A stretch of 64,000 nucleotides of DNA from Kibdelosporangium philippinense (lineage in GTDB: Bacteria > Actinomycetota > Actinomycetes > Mycobacteriales > Pseudonocardiaceae), in NCBI RefSeq assembly GCF_021390435.2, contig NZ_JAJVCN010000005.1, forward strand, positions 511,501 through 575,500, in the 5' to 3' direction. Position numbers and translations under genes: made by a program. A model generated the notes under the pieces. The model was not told the origin of the DNA. It did no database searches and saw only the letters and a list, made by a program, of their open reading frames with translations. Below are positions 16,272-27,439 of the stretch, in pieces. Position 1 is the first letter of the stretch. Each line of letters starts with the position of its first letter.

Positions 16272-17039
16272 TCAGAGCTCGGTGAGGATCACGGGGCCGT
16301 CCGGCGTGATCGCGATGGTGTGCTCCCAGTGCGCGGCCCGTGTCCGGTCGGAACTGCGCAGGCCCCAGCCGTCCGTGTCGGTGGTGAACGTGTCCCTGCC
16401 GCCCGCGATGAACATCGGCTCGATCGCGATCACCAAGCCTGCCCTGAGTTTCAGGCCACGCCCGGCTTTGCCTTCGTTGGGTACGTGCGGTTCCTCGTGC
16501 ATCTTGCGGCCGACGCCATGCCCGCCATAACCCGCCAGCAAGCCGTAACCGTGCGAGCGGCCGACTTTGCCGATGGCGTTGGAGACATCGCCGAGCCGGT
16601 TGCCGACTTTGGCCGCGGCGATGCCCGCGTACAACGCTTCCCGGGTGTGCTCGCTCAGCCGCGCGTCCTCTTCGGTCGGCTCGCCGATGAAGAACGTGAT
16701 CGCGGCGTCACCGTGGAATCCGGAGACGTGCGCACCGCAGTCGATGCTGACCAGGTCGCCTTCCTTGAGCTGGTACTCGTTCGGAATACCGTGCACCACA
16801 AGGTCATTGACCGACGCGCAGATCACGCCAGGGAACGGCGTCGGCGCGAAATGCGGGTGATAGTGCAGAAACGACGATTTGGCGCCCTTCGCCGCGATCA
16901 CCTTCGTCGCGACAGTGTCCAACTCACGCAGCGACACACCGGGAGCTGCCGCCTGTTTGACCGCGGCCAGCGCGGCGGCTACGACCTTGCCCGCTTCGCG
17001 CATCAGCTCGAGTTCGGCTGGTGTCTTGAGTTCGACCAT
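16272..17039 (-). CDS. map: type I methionine aminopeptidase
   Basis: About 255 residues with the full pita-bread metallopeptidase set: VSIDCGAHVSGFHGDAA (two Asp ligands), GYGGHGVG (His), and two Glu ligands in AIEPMF and HWEHTIAI. It removes the initiator Met from nascent proteins. ATG 17039 is preferred to GTG 17042 because GGAG sits 5 nt upstream. A 20-bp perfect palindrome lies just upstream (17052-17071). It is a free-standing copy, not in the usual secY-adk-map operon, so it is likely one of two isoforms. The partner deformylase gene is at 49967-50491. Confidence 0.9.
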   Translation of the reverse strand: MVELKTPAELELMREAGKVVAAALAAVKQAAAPGVSLRELDTVATKVIAAKGAKSSFLHYHPHFAPTPFPGVICASVNDLVVHGIPNEYQLKEGDLVSIDCGAHVSGFHGDAAITFFIGEPTEEDARLSEHTREALYAGIAAAKVGNRLGDVSNAIGKVGRSHGYGLLAGYGGHGVGRKMHEEPHVPNEGKAGRGLKLRAGLVIAIEPMFIAGGRDTFTTDTDGWGLRSSDRTRAAHWEHTIAITPDGPVILTEL

Positions 17040-17051
17040 CACGTCTCCTGG

Positions 17052-17071
17052 ACTGGGATAATTATCCCAGT
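17052..17071. promoter_or_regulatory. 20-bp perfect palindrome, probable operator of map
   Basis: ACTGGGATAATTATCCCAGT is identical to its reverse complement. It ends 12 bp before the map start, overlaps a TAATTAT that could be the -10 element, and leaves the ribosome binding site free. An operator is more likely than a terminator because there is no loop and no T-run, but the latter cannot be excluded. Confidence 0.5.
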
Positions 17072-17075
17072 TCTA

Positions 17076-17981
17076 TCACACTGACGTACTGGCGTATCCG
17101 GCCAAGGCCGCCCAGTCGACCACCGGTCCATCCAGGCCGCGTTTGTCCAGGTACTGCAGGGAACGCAGCCTGCCTTGCGCGATCCAATCCTGGTCGGGAC
17201 CGGCTTCGTGCTCGTCCGGCAGCGCGCCCGGGATGCGTTCCGGTGTGAAGCCCGAGTCGCCGAGCGTACCCGTGACGAGCAGCGTCAGCATTCCAGCCGT
17301 GGTGCGGTCGTACCGGTGCCACAACAAGCTCGCTGGTCCTGGCCTGCCGTTGAACGGTTGCAGTGGACTGACCGTCAGGTTCTCGTCCACCTTCGCACGC
17401 ACCGAGTACGGGTGCCCGTCGGCGTCCAGCGCGGTGAGCACGGCAGTGGGGTAGCGCGTGATCGCGTCCTTGATTCGTTCGGACATAGGCAGATTCGATG
17501 CCGGGAACGGCTCAAGCGTGCCGCCGACCGGCGTGGCGTCGAAGACGTGGACACGATCGAGCGTGACGAACATAGGCAAACGCCAGTAATACCAGTCCAT
17601 TCTGGCCTGGTACGCGGGATCCCGCAGTTCATCGGCGTAGCCAGGGTTTCGGGTGTACACGGCACGCCAGAAGTCGGCGAGCTCCGCGGTCCCCGCGACA
17701 GTCGCGGGCGCGCTGGCTGTGCCTTGCACCAGCACGGCCGTGTTGCTGTCGAGGCCAGTGCCGGTCATGTCGGAGTACAGCAGGGCAACCCGGCCGTCCC
17801 GCCGGATATTGAACACCTTCTGCGGAAACGCGGGCGGCGTCGTGAGCACGACGTGTTGCTTGTCCGGGACCCAGATCGCGGCCATCGGACGCGTCTGCGG
17901 GTAGCCGTCCTTGCCGATGGTGGTCAGTTCAGCCACCCGTGAACTGGACAGCACCTCGGACACTCGGGAGTCGATCGACAT
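17076..17981 (-). CDS. pyridoxamine 5'-phosphate oxidase-like split-barrel protein
   Basis: The 301-residue protein begins with a flavin/F420-binding split barrel (SRVAELTTIGKDGYPQTRPMAAIWV, then RDGRVALLYSD), as in PPOX-class proteins. The second half, from about 185 on, repeats a shorter split-barrel-like pattern (YPTAVLTALDADGHPYSVRAKV), suggesting two tandem domains. Flavin or deazaflavin binding and a reductase or sensor role are plausible; the substrate is unknown. It stops just before the palindrome upstream of map, and it is divergent from an XRE regulator gene over 59 bp. Confidence 0.72.
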   Translation of the reverse strand: MSIDSRVSEVLSSSRVAELTTIGKDGYPQTRPMAAIWVPDKQHVVLTTPPAFPQKVFNIRRDGRVALLYSDMTGTGLDSNTAVLVQGTASAPATVAGTAELADFWRAVYTRNPGYADELRDPAYQARMDWYYWRLPMFVTLDRVHVFDATPVGGTLEPFPASNLPMSERIKDAITRYPTAVLTALDADGHPYSVRAKVDENLTVSPLQPFNGRPGPASLLWHRYDRTTAGMLTLLVTGTLGDSGFTPERIPGALPDEHEAGPDQDWIAQGRLRSLQYLDKRGLDGPVVDWAALAGYASTSV

Positions 17982-18028
17982 GGTTCGGACGCTAAAACCT
18001 CAACCGCGATCGAGGTCAATCATGGCAC

Positions 18029-18041
18029 TACTATCGATTCA
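18029..18041 (+). promoter_or_regulatory. -10 element of a probable leaderless transcript
   Basis: TACTAT (18029-18034) lies 6 nt before the ATG of the XRE gene, which has no Shine-Dalgarno sequence. Confidence 0.5.
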
Positions 18042-18271
18042 TGGTGCGACCACCGCTGACCCCTGAGGACCGCGAACGCGGTGTCCGCCTCGGCGAGACG
18101 CTGCGTGCGGCAAGAGCGGGCCGGACATCGGTGGAAGTCGCTGCGGCGGCCGGGATTTCCGTCGAAACCCTGCGCAAGATCGAACATGGCCGGATTCCCA
18201 CGCCCGCGTTCTTCACCGTCGCCGCGATCGCCAAAGCGGTTGACCTCCCACTGGATAAGCTCATCGGGTGA
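18041..18271 (+). CDS. small XRE-family HTH regulator
   Basis: The 76-residue protein is a single Cro/CI-type helix-turn-helix domain: RLGETLRAARAGRTSVEVAA, the recognition-helix region GISVETLRKIEHGRIPTP, and a C-terminal helix ending in LPLDKLIG. No sensor domain is present, so it probably acts as a DNA-binding partner or autorepressor. Its stop overlaps the start of a pentapeptide-repeat gene by 4 bp (GTGA), so the two are translated together. Transcription appears leaderless. Confidence 0.8.
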   Translation: MVRPPLTPEDRERGVRLGETLRAARAGRTSVEVAAAAGISVETLRKIEHGRIPTPAFFTVAAIAKAVDLPLDKLIG

Positions 18272-18858
18272 ACGTGACCGAGGAACAGCGGTTCAGTGAC
18301 GAGGACTGGTACGGCGAAGAACTCGACGGGCGGACGTACACGAAGTGTTCGTTCTCCGAAATAGATATGACCGAAGTAGTGAACTCCGGTAGCACGTTCG
18401 AGGACTGCACGTTCGGCAACGTGAAGTTCAACGCCTCCCGGCACGCCAGCGCGGCCTTCATCAACTGCACCTTCAAGCGCTGCAACCTTTTCGACGCGGA
18501 GTTTGACGGATGCAAACTCGTCGGCAGCGTGTTCAAGGAGTGCACGATGCGGCCGTTGCGGGTGCGCGGCGGCGACTGGTCGTTCACCGATCTGTCCAGT
18601 TTGGACCTTCGGAACGTCGAGTTCCGTGACGTGCGGATGCGGGAAACCGACCTGACGGCCGCGAACTGTGAGAAAGCCGACTTCGTCAGCGTGGACCTGG
18701 CGTCCGCGCAGCTCGACCGGATCCGGTTGGCCGGCGCCGATTTGCGCGGCAGCGACTTGTCAGCGTTGAATCCGTACACCGCCGAGGTGAAAGGCGCGAT
18801 CATCGGTGTCGAGCAAGCCATGACGATCGCGCGGTCGATCGGCTTCGACATTCGCTAA
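18268..18858 (+). CDS. pentapeptide-repeat protein
   Basis: The 196-residue protein is largely A(D/N)LXX-type five-residue repeats with central Phe or Leu: CSFSEIDMTE, CTFGNVKFNA, CNLFDAEFDGCKL, ADLRGSDLSAL. These form a right-handed quadrilateral beta-helix. Size and repeat character resemble MfpA/Qnr DNA mimics that protect gyrase from quinolones or toxins, but many pentapeptide proteins have other roles, so the function is open. It is coupled by a 4-bp overlap to the XRE gene. No C-terminal dimerisation helix like that of MfpA is obvious beyond the last 25 residues. Confidence 0.8.
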   Translation: MNVTEEQRFSDEDWYGEELDGRTYTKCSFSEIDMTEVVNSGSTFEDCTFGNVKFNASRHASAAFINCTFKRCNLFDAEFDGCKLVGSVFKECTMRPLRVRGGDWSFTDLSSLDLRNVEFRDVRMRETDLTAANCEKADFVSVDLASAQLDRIRLAGADLRGSDLSALNPYTAEVKGAIIGVEQAMTIARSIGFDIR

Positions 18859-19133
18859 CCCCAGGTCGAGCCCGCGACACGCCGGTAGATGTGGGGTGCC
18901 GTCATTGAAGCACTGGGCGTTCTTGACCGCGGCCGGATCGGGCCATCGATCATGCTGCGGTTGGCACCTGGCCGCGGTGGGCCATCCACTGTTTCCTGCT
19001 GCCGTGACACCTTCGGGTAGTCCAGTTGGCCCACCGCTCGTTGGTGCCTTCTTTGGCTTCGATAAAGGTGTTTCGGTCCGATCGGCTGCCCCAAAGGGCA
19101 CACTCCGCGCTCGGCAGCGCACACGTCCCCCTT
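18859..19133. other. intergenic stretch without a supported gene
   Basis: No frame here has a ribosome binding site, codon bias or recognisable protein. It starts with AACCCCAGGTC (18857-18867), an 11-mer found twice more in the window, and ends at palindromic repeat copy B. Confidence 0.5.
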
Positions 19134-19173
19134 GTGAGTGGTTATCGGGGTTCTAACCCTGATAACCACTCAC
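19134..19173. repeat. palindromic repeat copy B
   Basis: A 40-nt near-perfect palindrome: outer arms 19134-19145 and 19162-19173 (GTGAGTGGTTAT and its complement), inner stem GGGTT/AACCC, and a CT loop. It lies 22 bp before the start of the VWA gene, between two same-strand genes, unlike the other copies, which are at convergent ends. Confidence 0.85.
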
Positions 19174-19195
19174 GAGGAGTGTCGAGGGAGGTGCA

Positions 19196-20974
19196 ATGCC
19201 CACGAGAACGCTGGCGCTCGCTGTGGTGTCGGCCGCGCTGTTCGCTGGTTTGGCGACGCCGGCAGTGCCCGCGCAGGTGGATCCGCCGTCGGTGGACTTC
19301 ACGGTCGGTCCCGGTGGCCATGTCGCTGTGAAAAAGACGGTGACCACACCGGTGGTACCGCCGAATCCGGACATCGTTCTGCTCGGTGATTCCACCGGCA
19401 GCATGATGGACGTCATCCAGAACGTCGTGAACAACGCGAACGCGATCACCAGTCAGGTGCTCAAGGCGCAACCATCGGCAAGGTTCGCGGTCGCCGAGTA
19501 CAAGCACAACGTCGACGGCGCACAGGTCTTCACCGTCAACCAGCCTTTGACCAACGACCAGGACCAAGTCAGGGCAGCGACCCTGAAGTGGCTCAACAAC
19601 GCCGGTGGCGGCGGGATTCCGACGACCGACTTCATCAACGCGCACTACCGGATCGGCACGGACGCGATCGGGTTCCGGCCGGACAGCAGCCGGATCATCG
19701 CGTGGTTCGGTGACGCGGGCTCGGAGAACCCAAGCCTCGGGCACAGTTTGCAGCAAGCGCTCGATGCCTTGAAGAGCAAGCAGATCAGGGTCATCGCGGT
19801 GCCCATCTCGGGTACGGACGGCGGCGGCCTGAACAGTCGCGGGCAAGCGAGCACGATCACCGCGCAGACCGGTGGCGTGCTGATGCCGGACAGTTCACCT
19901 GGTGCGGTGGCCACGGCGATCCTTGACGGCATCAAGGAACTGGATGTCACGGTGACGCACCGGCCGACCGACTGCGCACCGCAGCTGACCACCACGATCA
20001 CTCCGGCGAGCAAGCAGGTCCGGAGTGGACAGACAGCCGAGTTCAACGAGGTCATCGGGGTCAAGGAGGGGACGGCGCCCGGTGTCTACCGGTGCAAGGT
20101 CGACTTCCTGATCAACGGCCAGCCTGAGGGACTGACGCAGAACATCACGATTCGTGTGCCAGGAGTGCAGGTCGAAGGCAACACCGTCAACGAGGGCAAC
20201 GTCGCGGTGCTCAATGTGACGTTGGACCAGCCCGCAACCGAGCCGATCACAGTGCACTACGAGACTGTCAACGGGACGGCGACCGCGGGTTCGGACTACG
20301 TCGCCGCGGTAGGCGATCTCACATTCGAGCCAAGGCAGACCTTCAAACAGTTGAGCATCCAGATCGTCGAGGACTACTACTACGAGTACGACGAGACGTT
20401 CGCTGTGAGATTCACCCAAAGCGGCAGAGTTGTCGGCACTGGCACCGTCACCATCAGGGATGACGATGGTGATGTCACCGTGACTTCGTGCACTGCCAAC
20501 GCGGTGAAGCTGCTCAACAAGAAGGTCGCGACGGCCAACCCGGCCAAGGCTTCGTGCAAGAGCGACAGCAAGTCTGTGGCTTCGGCGAATCTCGAGGCTG
20601 GCCTTGTCGCTGTCGAAGTCGACGGCATGACTGCGAAGACCGGCAAGGACAACGCGAAGGCCGGGGCTGGTTCGGTCAAGATCACCGCTCTCGATCAGGT
20701 GATTGAGATTGGCCTGATCGAGTCGAATGTCAGTGCCACGTGTGGCAAGGGCAAGACAAGCGGTAGTTCGAAGGTCGGCTCGGTGAAGATCAACGGCAAA
20801 GCCGTCAAGGTCGGTTCCGGCCCGGTCACCATTCCGTTGCTTGTCGGTTCGCTGAAGCTGAACAGCACGGTCAAAACGGCGACTTCGGTGACTCAGCGCG
20901 CCGTCTCGCTCGACACCGCGCTTGCCGACTTGGTGATCGCCGAGTCGCAGGTGGAGTGTCCGAAGAAGAAGTAG
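19196..20974 (+). CDS. secreted VWA / Calx-beta protein
   Basis: The 592-residue protein has a signal peptide (TLALAVVSAALFAGLATPAVPA), then a von Willebrand A domain (about 55-235) with the metal site motif LLGDSTGSM and an alternating strand/helix pattern. A Calx-beta-like domain spans about 335-425 (NEGNVAVLNVTLDQPATEPI, GTATAGSDY, YEYDETFAVRF). The last 160 residues are Lys/Ser/Gly-rich with several cysteines and end in a cell-wall or anchor-type region. It probably binds calcium and mediates adhesion or matrix contact outside the cell. GAGGGAGG just before the ATG is the ribosome binding site. Confidence 0.8.
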   Translation: MPTRTLALAVVSAALFAGLATPAVPAQVDPPSVDFTVGPGGHVAVKKTVTTPVVPPNPDIVLLGDSTGSMMDVIQNVVNNANAITSQVLKAQPSARFAVAEYKHNVDGAQVFTVNQPLTNDQDQVRAATLKWLNNAGGGGIPTTDFINAHYRIGTDAIGFRPDSSRIIAWFGDAGSENPSLGHSLQQALDALKSKQIRVIAVPISGTDGGGLNSRGQASTITAQTGGVLMPDSSPGAVATAILDGIKELDVTVTHRPTDCAPQLTTTITPASKQVRSGQTAEFNEVIGVKEGTAPGVYRCKVDFLINGQPEGLTQNITIRVPGVQVEGNTVNEGNVAVLNVTLDQPATEPITVHYETVNGTATAGSDYVAAVGDLTFEPRQTFKQLSIQIVEDYYYEYDETFAVRFTQSGRVVGTGTVTIRDDDGDVTVTSCTANAVKLLNKKVATANPAKASCKSDSKSVASANLEAGLVAVEVDGMTAKTGKDNAKAGAGSVKITALDQVIEIGLIESNVSATCGKGKTSGSSKVGSVKINGKAVKVGSGPVTIPLLVGSLKLNSTVKTATSVTQRAVSLDTALADLVIAESQVECPKKK

Positions 20975-20983
20975 TGACCCACG

Positions 20984-21018
20984 AATGGGGGGCGGGCTTC
21001 GGTCCGCCCCCATTTTTT
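20984..21018 (+). terminator. rho-independent terminator
   Basis: A G/C-rich stem with one bulge (20984-20996 with 21003-21014) is followed by a run of six T, directly after the VWA gene and abutting the stop of the convergent gene. Confidence 0.85.
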
Positions 21019-22301
21019 CAGCCCATCAGGCGATGCAGTCCGGTACTCGTGGCCGCGAGCATTCCGCAGTGATCGGCGAACGCGATGTCGTTCACAGCAC
21101 CGAAAGTGGTCTCGCGGCCACGCGGCCTGCCGCTGTACGCGTCCAACCAGGACACGCCGGAATCGGTCCCCACAGCCAAAGTACGCCCGTCACCGGTGAA
21201 ACAAAGCGTGCCTTTACGTGACTCGATCTGGTGATTCCACGCGGCCTCACCGGTTGCGGATCGGGTTGCCACCACCCCAGTGGGATGAACCCACATGACG
21301 ATCAGCTCACCATCGGGGGAAAAACGAACAGCGCCGGACACCTCAGAACTCCACGGCTGCGGATCCCGCCGGTCATAGCGATGCCGGAGACGGCCGTCCC
21401 TCGCGACGTCGAGAACGCTCAACCACCAACTGCCCCGCATCGAGTTGGCGACGGCGAGCCTGCCGCCGTCCGGTGAGAACTGCGGGGTGACACGAGCGTC
21501 GCCAAGACCTTCCCAGTCGGTGTGGTCGAGATCCTCATCGCTGGCGAGCGTCTCGCTGGTCAGCATGTCCACGACGCGAAGCTTCTGGTTGCTGCCGACC
21601 GCGAGCCGATCCCCGTCCGGCGACATGGCGAGACAGCCAGTGGGGACGTCGGGAAGCTCGTGCGCCAACCGGATCGCAGCCCATTGCCTGAGCTGAATGG
21701 ACTTCTCTCCGGCGAACGCGACAAGCGGACCCGTGAACGACCCGACCGGGCCACGTAAGTCAGCGCGAGAACCCACGCGCAGGATCTCCAGCGGCTTGAT
21801 CCTCGGCTCAAGCTCCCACCGGACAAGGACAGTGCCGCGATACATCGTGGTCAGCGCCTCAGCCCGATGCGGCCGGATGGCGACGGTCTGCTGCGGGCCA
21901 TGCTCGACCTCGTCGAGCCCCAACCGGGCAGACCGACCGTGATAACGAAGCCTGCGCGCCATCCGCTCCCGAAGCTCGGACGGCCCCGCGGGCAGCAGAT
22001 CCTGCGGAAGATCCCCGAACTCATCCCGGCTACCGGGATCAGCGCCGCGCTCCAGGAGCATGTCGGCTACCTCGGTCCACCCGAACTCGACGGCGCGGTG
22101 CAGTGGAGAGGTCTCCCCGCTGGTCCGCACCGGAGCTCCGGCGGAAATGAGCAGCCGAGCGATGTCCGGATCCTTCGCGACCTCGAGCGGTGTGTTGCCG
22201 TCGACGTCGGTGACTGACAACGCCGCCCCAGTCGCGAGCAGCGCGCGGACCGCATCCGCATCACCGTTCGCTACGGCGCTATGCAGGTCCACGGCTGCCA
22301 C
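21018..22301 (-). CDS. ankyrin-repeat plus WD40-like propeller protein
   Basis: The frame opens with TTG at 22322, but GTG 22301 (MAAVDLHSAVANGDADAVR) is the likelier start. About the first 110 residues hold three ankyrin repeats (NTPLEVAKDPDIARLLISAGAP, SPLHRAVEFGWTEVADMLLERGADP). The rest resembles a beta-propeller with repeated SPDG motifs (MSPDGDRLAVGS, FSPDGGRLAVAN, FSPDGELIVM). No enzyme motif or signal peptide is seen, so it is probably a cytoplasmic protein-interaction scaffold. This ankyrin-propeller fusion is uncommon. It is followed closely downstream by the VWA-gene terminator. Confidence 0.75.
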   Translation of the reverse strand: MAAVDLHSAVANGDADAVRALLATGAALSVTDVDGNTPLEVAKDPDIARLLISAGAPVRTSGETSPLHRAVEFGWTEVADMLLERGADPGSRDEFGDLPQDLLPAGPSELRERMARRLRYHGRSARLGLDEVEHGPQQTVAIRPHRAEALTTMYRGTVLVRWELEPRIKPLEILRVGSRADLRGPVGSFTGPLVAFAGEKSIQLRQWAAIRLAHELPDVPTGCLAMSPDGDRLAVGSNQKLRVVDMLTSETLASDEDLDHTDWEGLGDARVTPQFSPDGGRLAVANSMRGSWWLSVLDVARDGRLRHRYDRRDPQPWSSEVSGAVRFSPDGELIVMWVHPTGVVATRSATGEAAWNHQIESRKGTLCFTGDGRTLAVGTDSGVSWLDAYSGRPRGRETTFGAVNDIAFADHCGMLAATSTGLHRLMG

Positions 22302-22377
22302 GTTAGGTCCCGGGTCGATCAACCGTCCAGCAAAGCCCCCAACGGCCCAGCGACATCGGGCATCAATGCCCTTTCGG

Positions 22378-22647
22378 TCACGACCCGAGACAGATCCGGC
22401 ATGGCCGAGCCGTCGGATACGCGTCGAGATCCGACCTGGTCCCGCAGATCTTCACGTACGGCCCGGTCCACTGCGAACCTCTCGTCGGCGTCCCACTGAC
22501 CGTGCGGCACGTCGTCCGGTGCAGGACGAGGTTGTTCGGGTTCAGGCTCCGCTTTGCGTTGATCACGTACAGGTCGGGGTGCGCCGCCTGCCATGCGAGG
22601 TAGCCCTGGTCGTCGTCGATGAAGATCTGGGCAGCTGCTCTGACCAT
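22378..22647 (-). CDS. small conserved protein with C-terminal CxxC
   Basis: The 89-residue protein starts MVRAAAQIFIDDDQGYLAWQ and continues with NNLVLHRTTCRTV, GPYVKICGTRSDLDAY and a terminal RPCRICLGS. Two early cysteines and a terminal C-x2-C might bind metal. I recognise it as an uncharacterised actinobacterial family, but not its function. A longer frame on the same strand (22657 down to 22319) has a Pro/Arg-rich, unnatural composition and is rejected. It starts 11 bp after the DUF1152-like gene upstream ends, so it is probably in that operon. Confidence 0.7.
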   Translation of the reverse strand: MVRAAAQIFIDDDQGYLAWQAAHPDLYVINAKRSLNPNNLVLHRTTCRTVSGTPTRGSQWTGPYVKICGTRSDLDAYPTARPCRICLGS

Positions 22648-22658
22648 GGGGCCTCATC

Positions 22659-23615
22659 TCAGTGCGGGAATGCTCGCCATATCCGTCGCTCGATGTGCTC
22701 GCGGTGTTCCCTGATGGCCATGGCGACCTCGACCATGTGGATCGATTCCTCCATCCGTGGCAGGTAACCGATGCTTTCCGCGAGCCCGGGGAGATCCAGC
22801 GTGAAGTACATGGCCATCAGCGGGTTGACGAACAGCTCGCTGCCCGCAGTGCGCTCGGTGAACTGGCTGTTGCCGAACTCGCCTCGGATGGCCGCGGCGA
22901 TCTGCCCGTTGACGATGCTCGGCCGTCGTGGCGTCGCGGCCTGCGCGTGATCCACCGCGCGCAGGTAGGCCGCTGCTTCAGCTGAGTCCGGCGGGATGGA
23001 GAAGGCGCCGAGATAGGCGCCCGTGCGGGTCAACGAAGCCAAATTTTCCAGCACATGCGAGTGGCAGACCCCGTGATACGTGTCGATCCCGAATCCGATG
23101 CACGCCACCAGCCGGTCGACGCCATCAACTCCGGCCAGCGCGGCGAGGCTGGTCATGTCTTCCTCTGGTGTGCCGAGGCCAACCTCGTCGCCACGCATGA
23201 GGATGTCGGTTCCGCCGTCGACCAGGACGACGGCGTCGATCTCAAGATGTGAGAGCAGTGAGCGGTAGGCGATCCGCAGCGGTTGGACGCCGACCCGGGG
23301 GAACGCGTACACCGTCGAAGGCAGTCCTTCCGAGGCCAGCCACGAGGCCAGGACCCGTTCGGGGAAGTAACTGTGTTTGCCTTCGGTCTCCGGCGTGATC
23401 GCGGCGACGCCTGGTTGCAGCCAGATGTCCATGTCGAGCGCGGTTAGATTGGTGAAGGACAGATTGGCGAGGTGCACTTGCTTGCCGACGCCACGCAACG
23501 CGAGGGCCAACGGGATTCCGGCGTAGACGTCGAAGCCACCGCCCGCGCCCGCGATGAGGATCTTCCTAGCGTCCTTCAACCGCGTGAACAGCGGCGGCTC
23601 GGATAGTGAGAACAC
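22659..23615 (-). CDS. DUF1152 family protein
   Basis: The start is taken as GTG 23615, giving 318 residues beginning MFSLSEPPLFTRL; the longer frame to 23744 would run into the metH leader and has no ribosome binding site. Features are AGAGGGFDVYAGIPLALAL, a Rossmann-like glycine loop, and VVLVDGGTDILMRGDEVGLGTP, typical of the DUF1152 family, whose function is unknown. TAACCT lies 7 nt before the GTG, suggesting a leaderless mRNA. It is divergent from metH. Confidence 0.72.
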   Translation of the reverse strand: MFSLSEPPLFTRLKDARKILIAGAGGGFDVYAGIPLALALRGVGKQVHLANLSFTNLTALDMDIWLQPGVAAITPETEGKHSYFPERVLASWLASEGLPSTVYAFPRVGVQPLRIAYRSLLSHLEIDAVVLVDGGTDILMRGDEVGLGTPEEDMTSLAALAGVDGVDRLVACIGFGIDTYHGVCHSHVLENLASLTRTGAYLGAFSIPPDSAEAAAYLRAVDHAQAATPRRPSIVNGQIAAAIRGEFGNSQFTERTAGSELFVNPLMAMYFTLDLPGLAESIGYLPRMEESIHMVEVAMAIREHREHIERRIWRAFPH

Positions 23616-23680
23616 TAGGTCGAGGTTAGCTGGAGGACATGTGCATGGCTTGCGCTTTCCCGGTAACCTACGTGCCCTAG

Positions 23681-23769
23681 GCCGAGAGGCGCTGCAACGG
23701 ACCGCGTGGGTCCGCCACGCTCGGTCTGGCATCACGGTGAGCAAGGGCGCCTCCCAAATGGTGGGAGGC
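23681..23769 (+). promoter_or_regulatory. S-adenosylhomocysteine (SAH) riboswitch of metH
   Basis: The conserved SAH core is visible: CCGAG (23682-23686) pairs with CTCGG (23720-23724), CGGACC (23698-23703) pairs with GGTCCG (23709-23714), and the joining GCGCTGCAACGG matches the family consensus. AGGCGC (23687-23692) can form the pseudoknot with GCGCCT (23747-23752). GCCTCCC (23749-23755) can alternatively pair with GGGAGGC (23763-23769), the metH Shine-Dalgarno. The two structures share 23749-23752, so SAH binding should free the ribosome site and raise MetH translation. The ligand assignment rests on this consensus match. Confidence 0.85.
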
Positions 23770-23773
23770 GATG

Positions 23774-27376
<3,603 letters not shown>

Positions 27377-27386
27377 CGAAACTGGT

Positions 27387-27426
27387 CGTAGAAGCCATCC
27401 TCGAGCACATCAGGATGGCTTCTACG
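27387..27426. terminator. terminator hairpin between metH and DUF2891 gene
   Basis: Perfect 15-bp arms (27387-27401 and 27412-27426) with a 10-nt loop lie between convergent genes. There is no T-run on either side, so strength is uncertain. Confidence 0.6.
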
Positions 27427-27439
27427 ATCCGCGTGACGC

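Noticed and set aside
22319..22657. 112-codon minus-strand frame overlapping the small C-x2-C protein
   Set aside because: Pro/Arg-rich and unnatural; the 89-residue frame has conserved-looking sequence.
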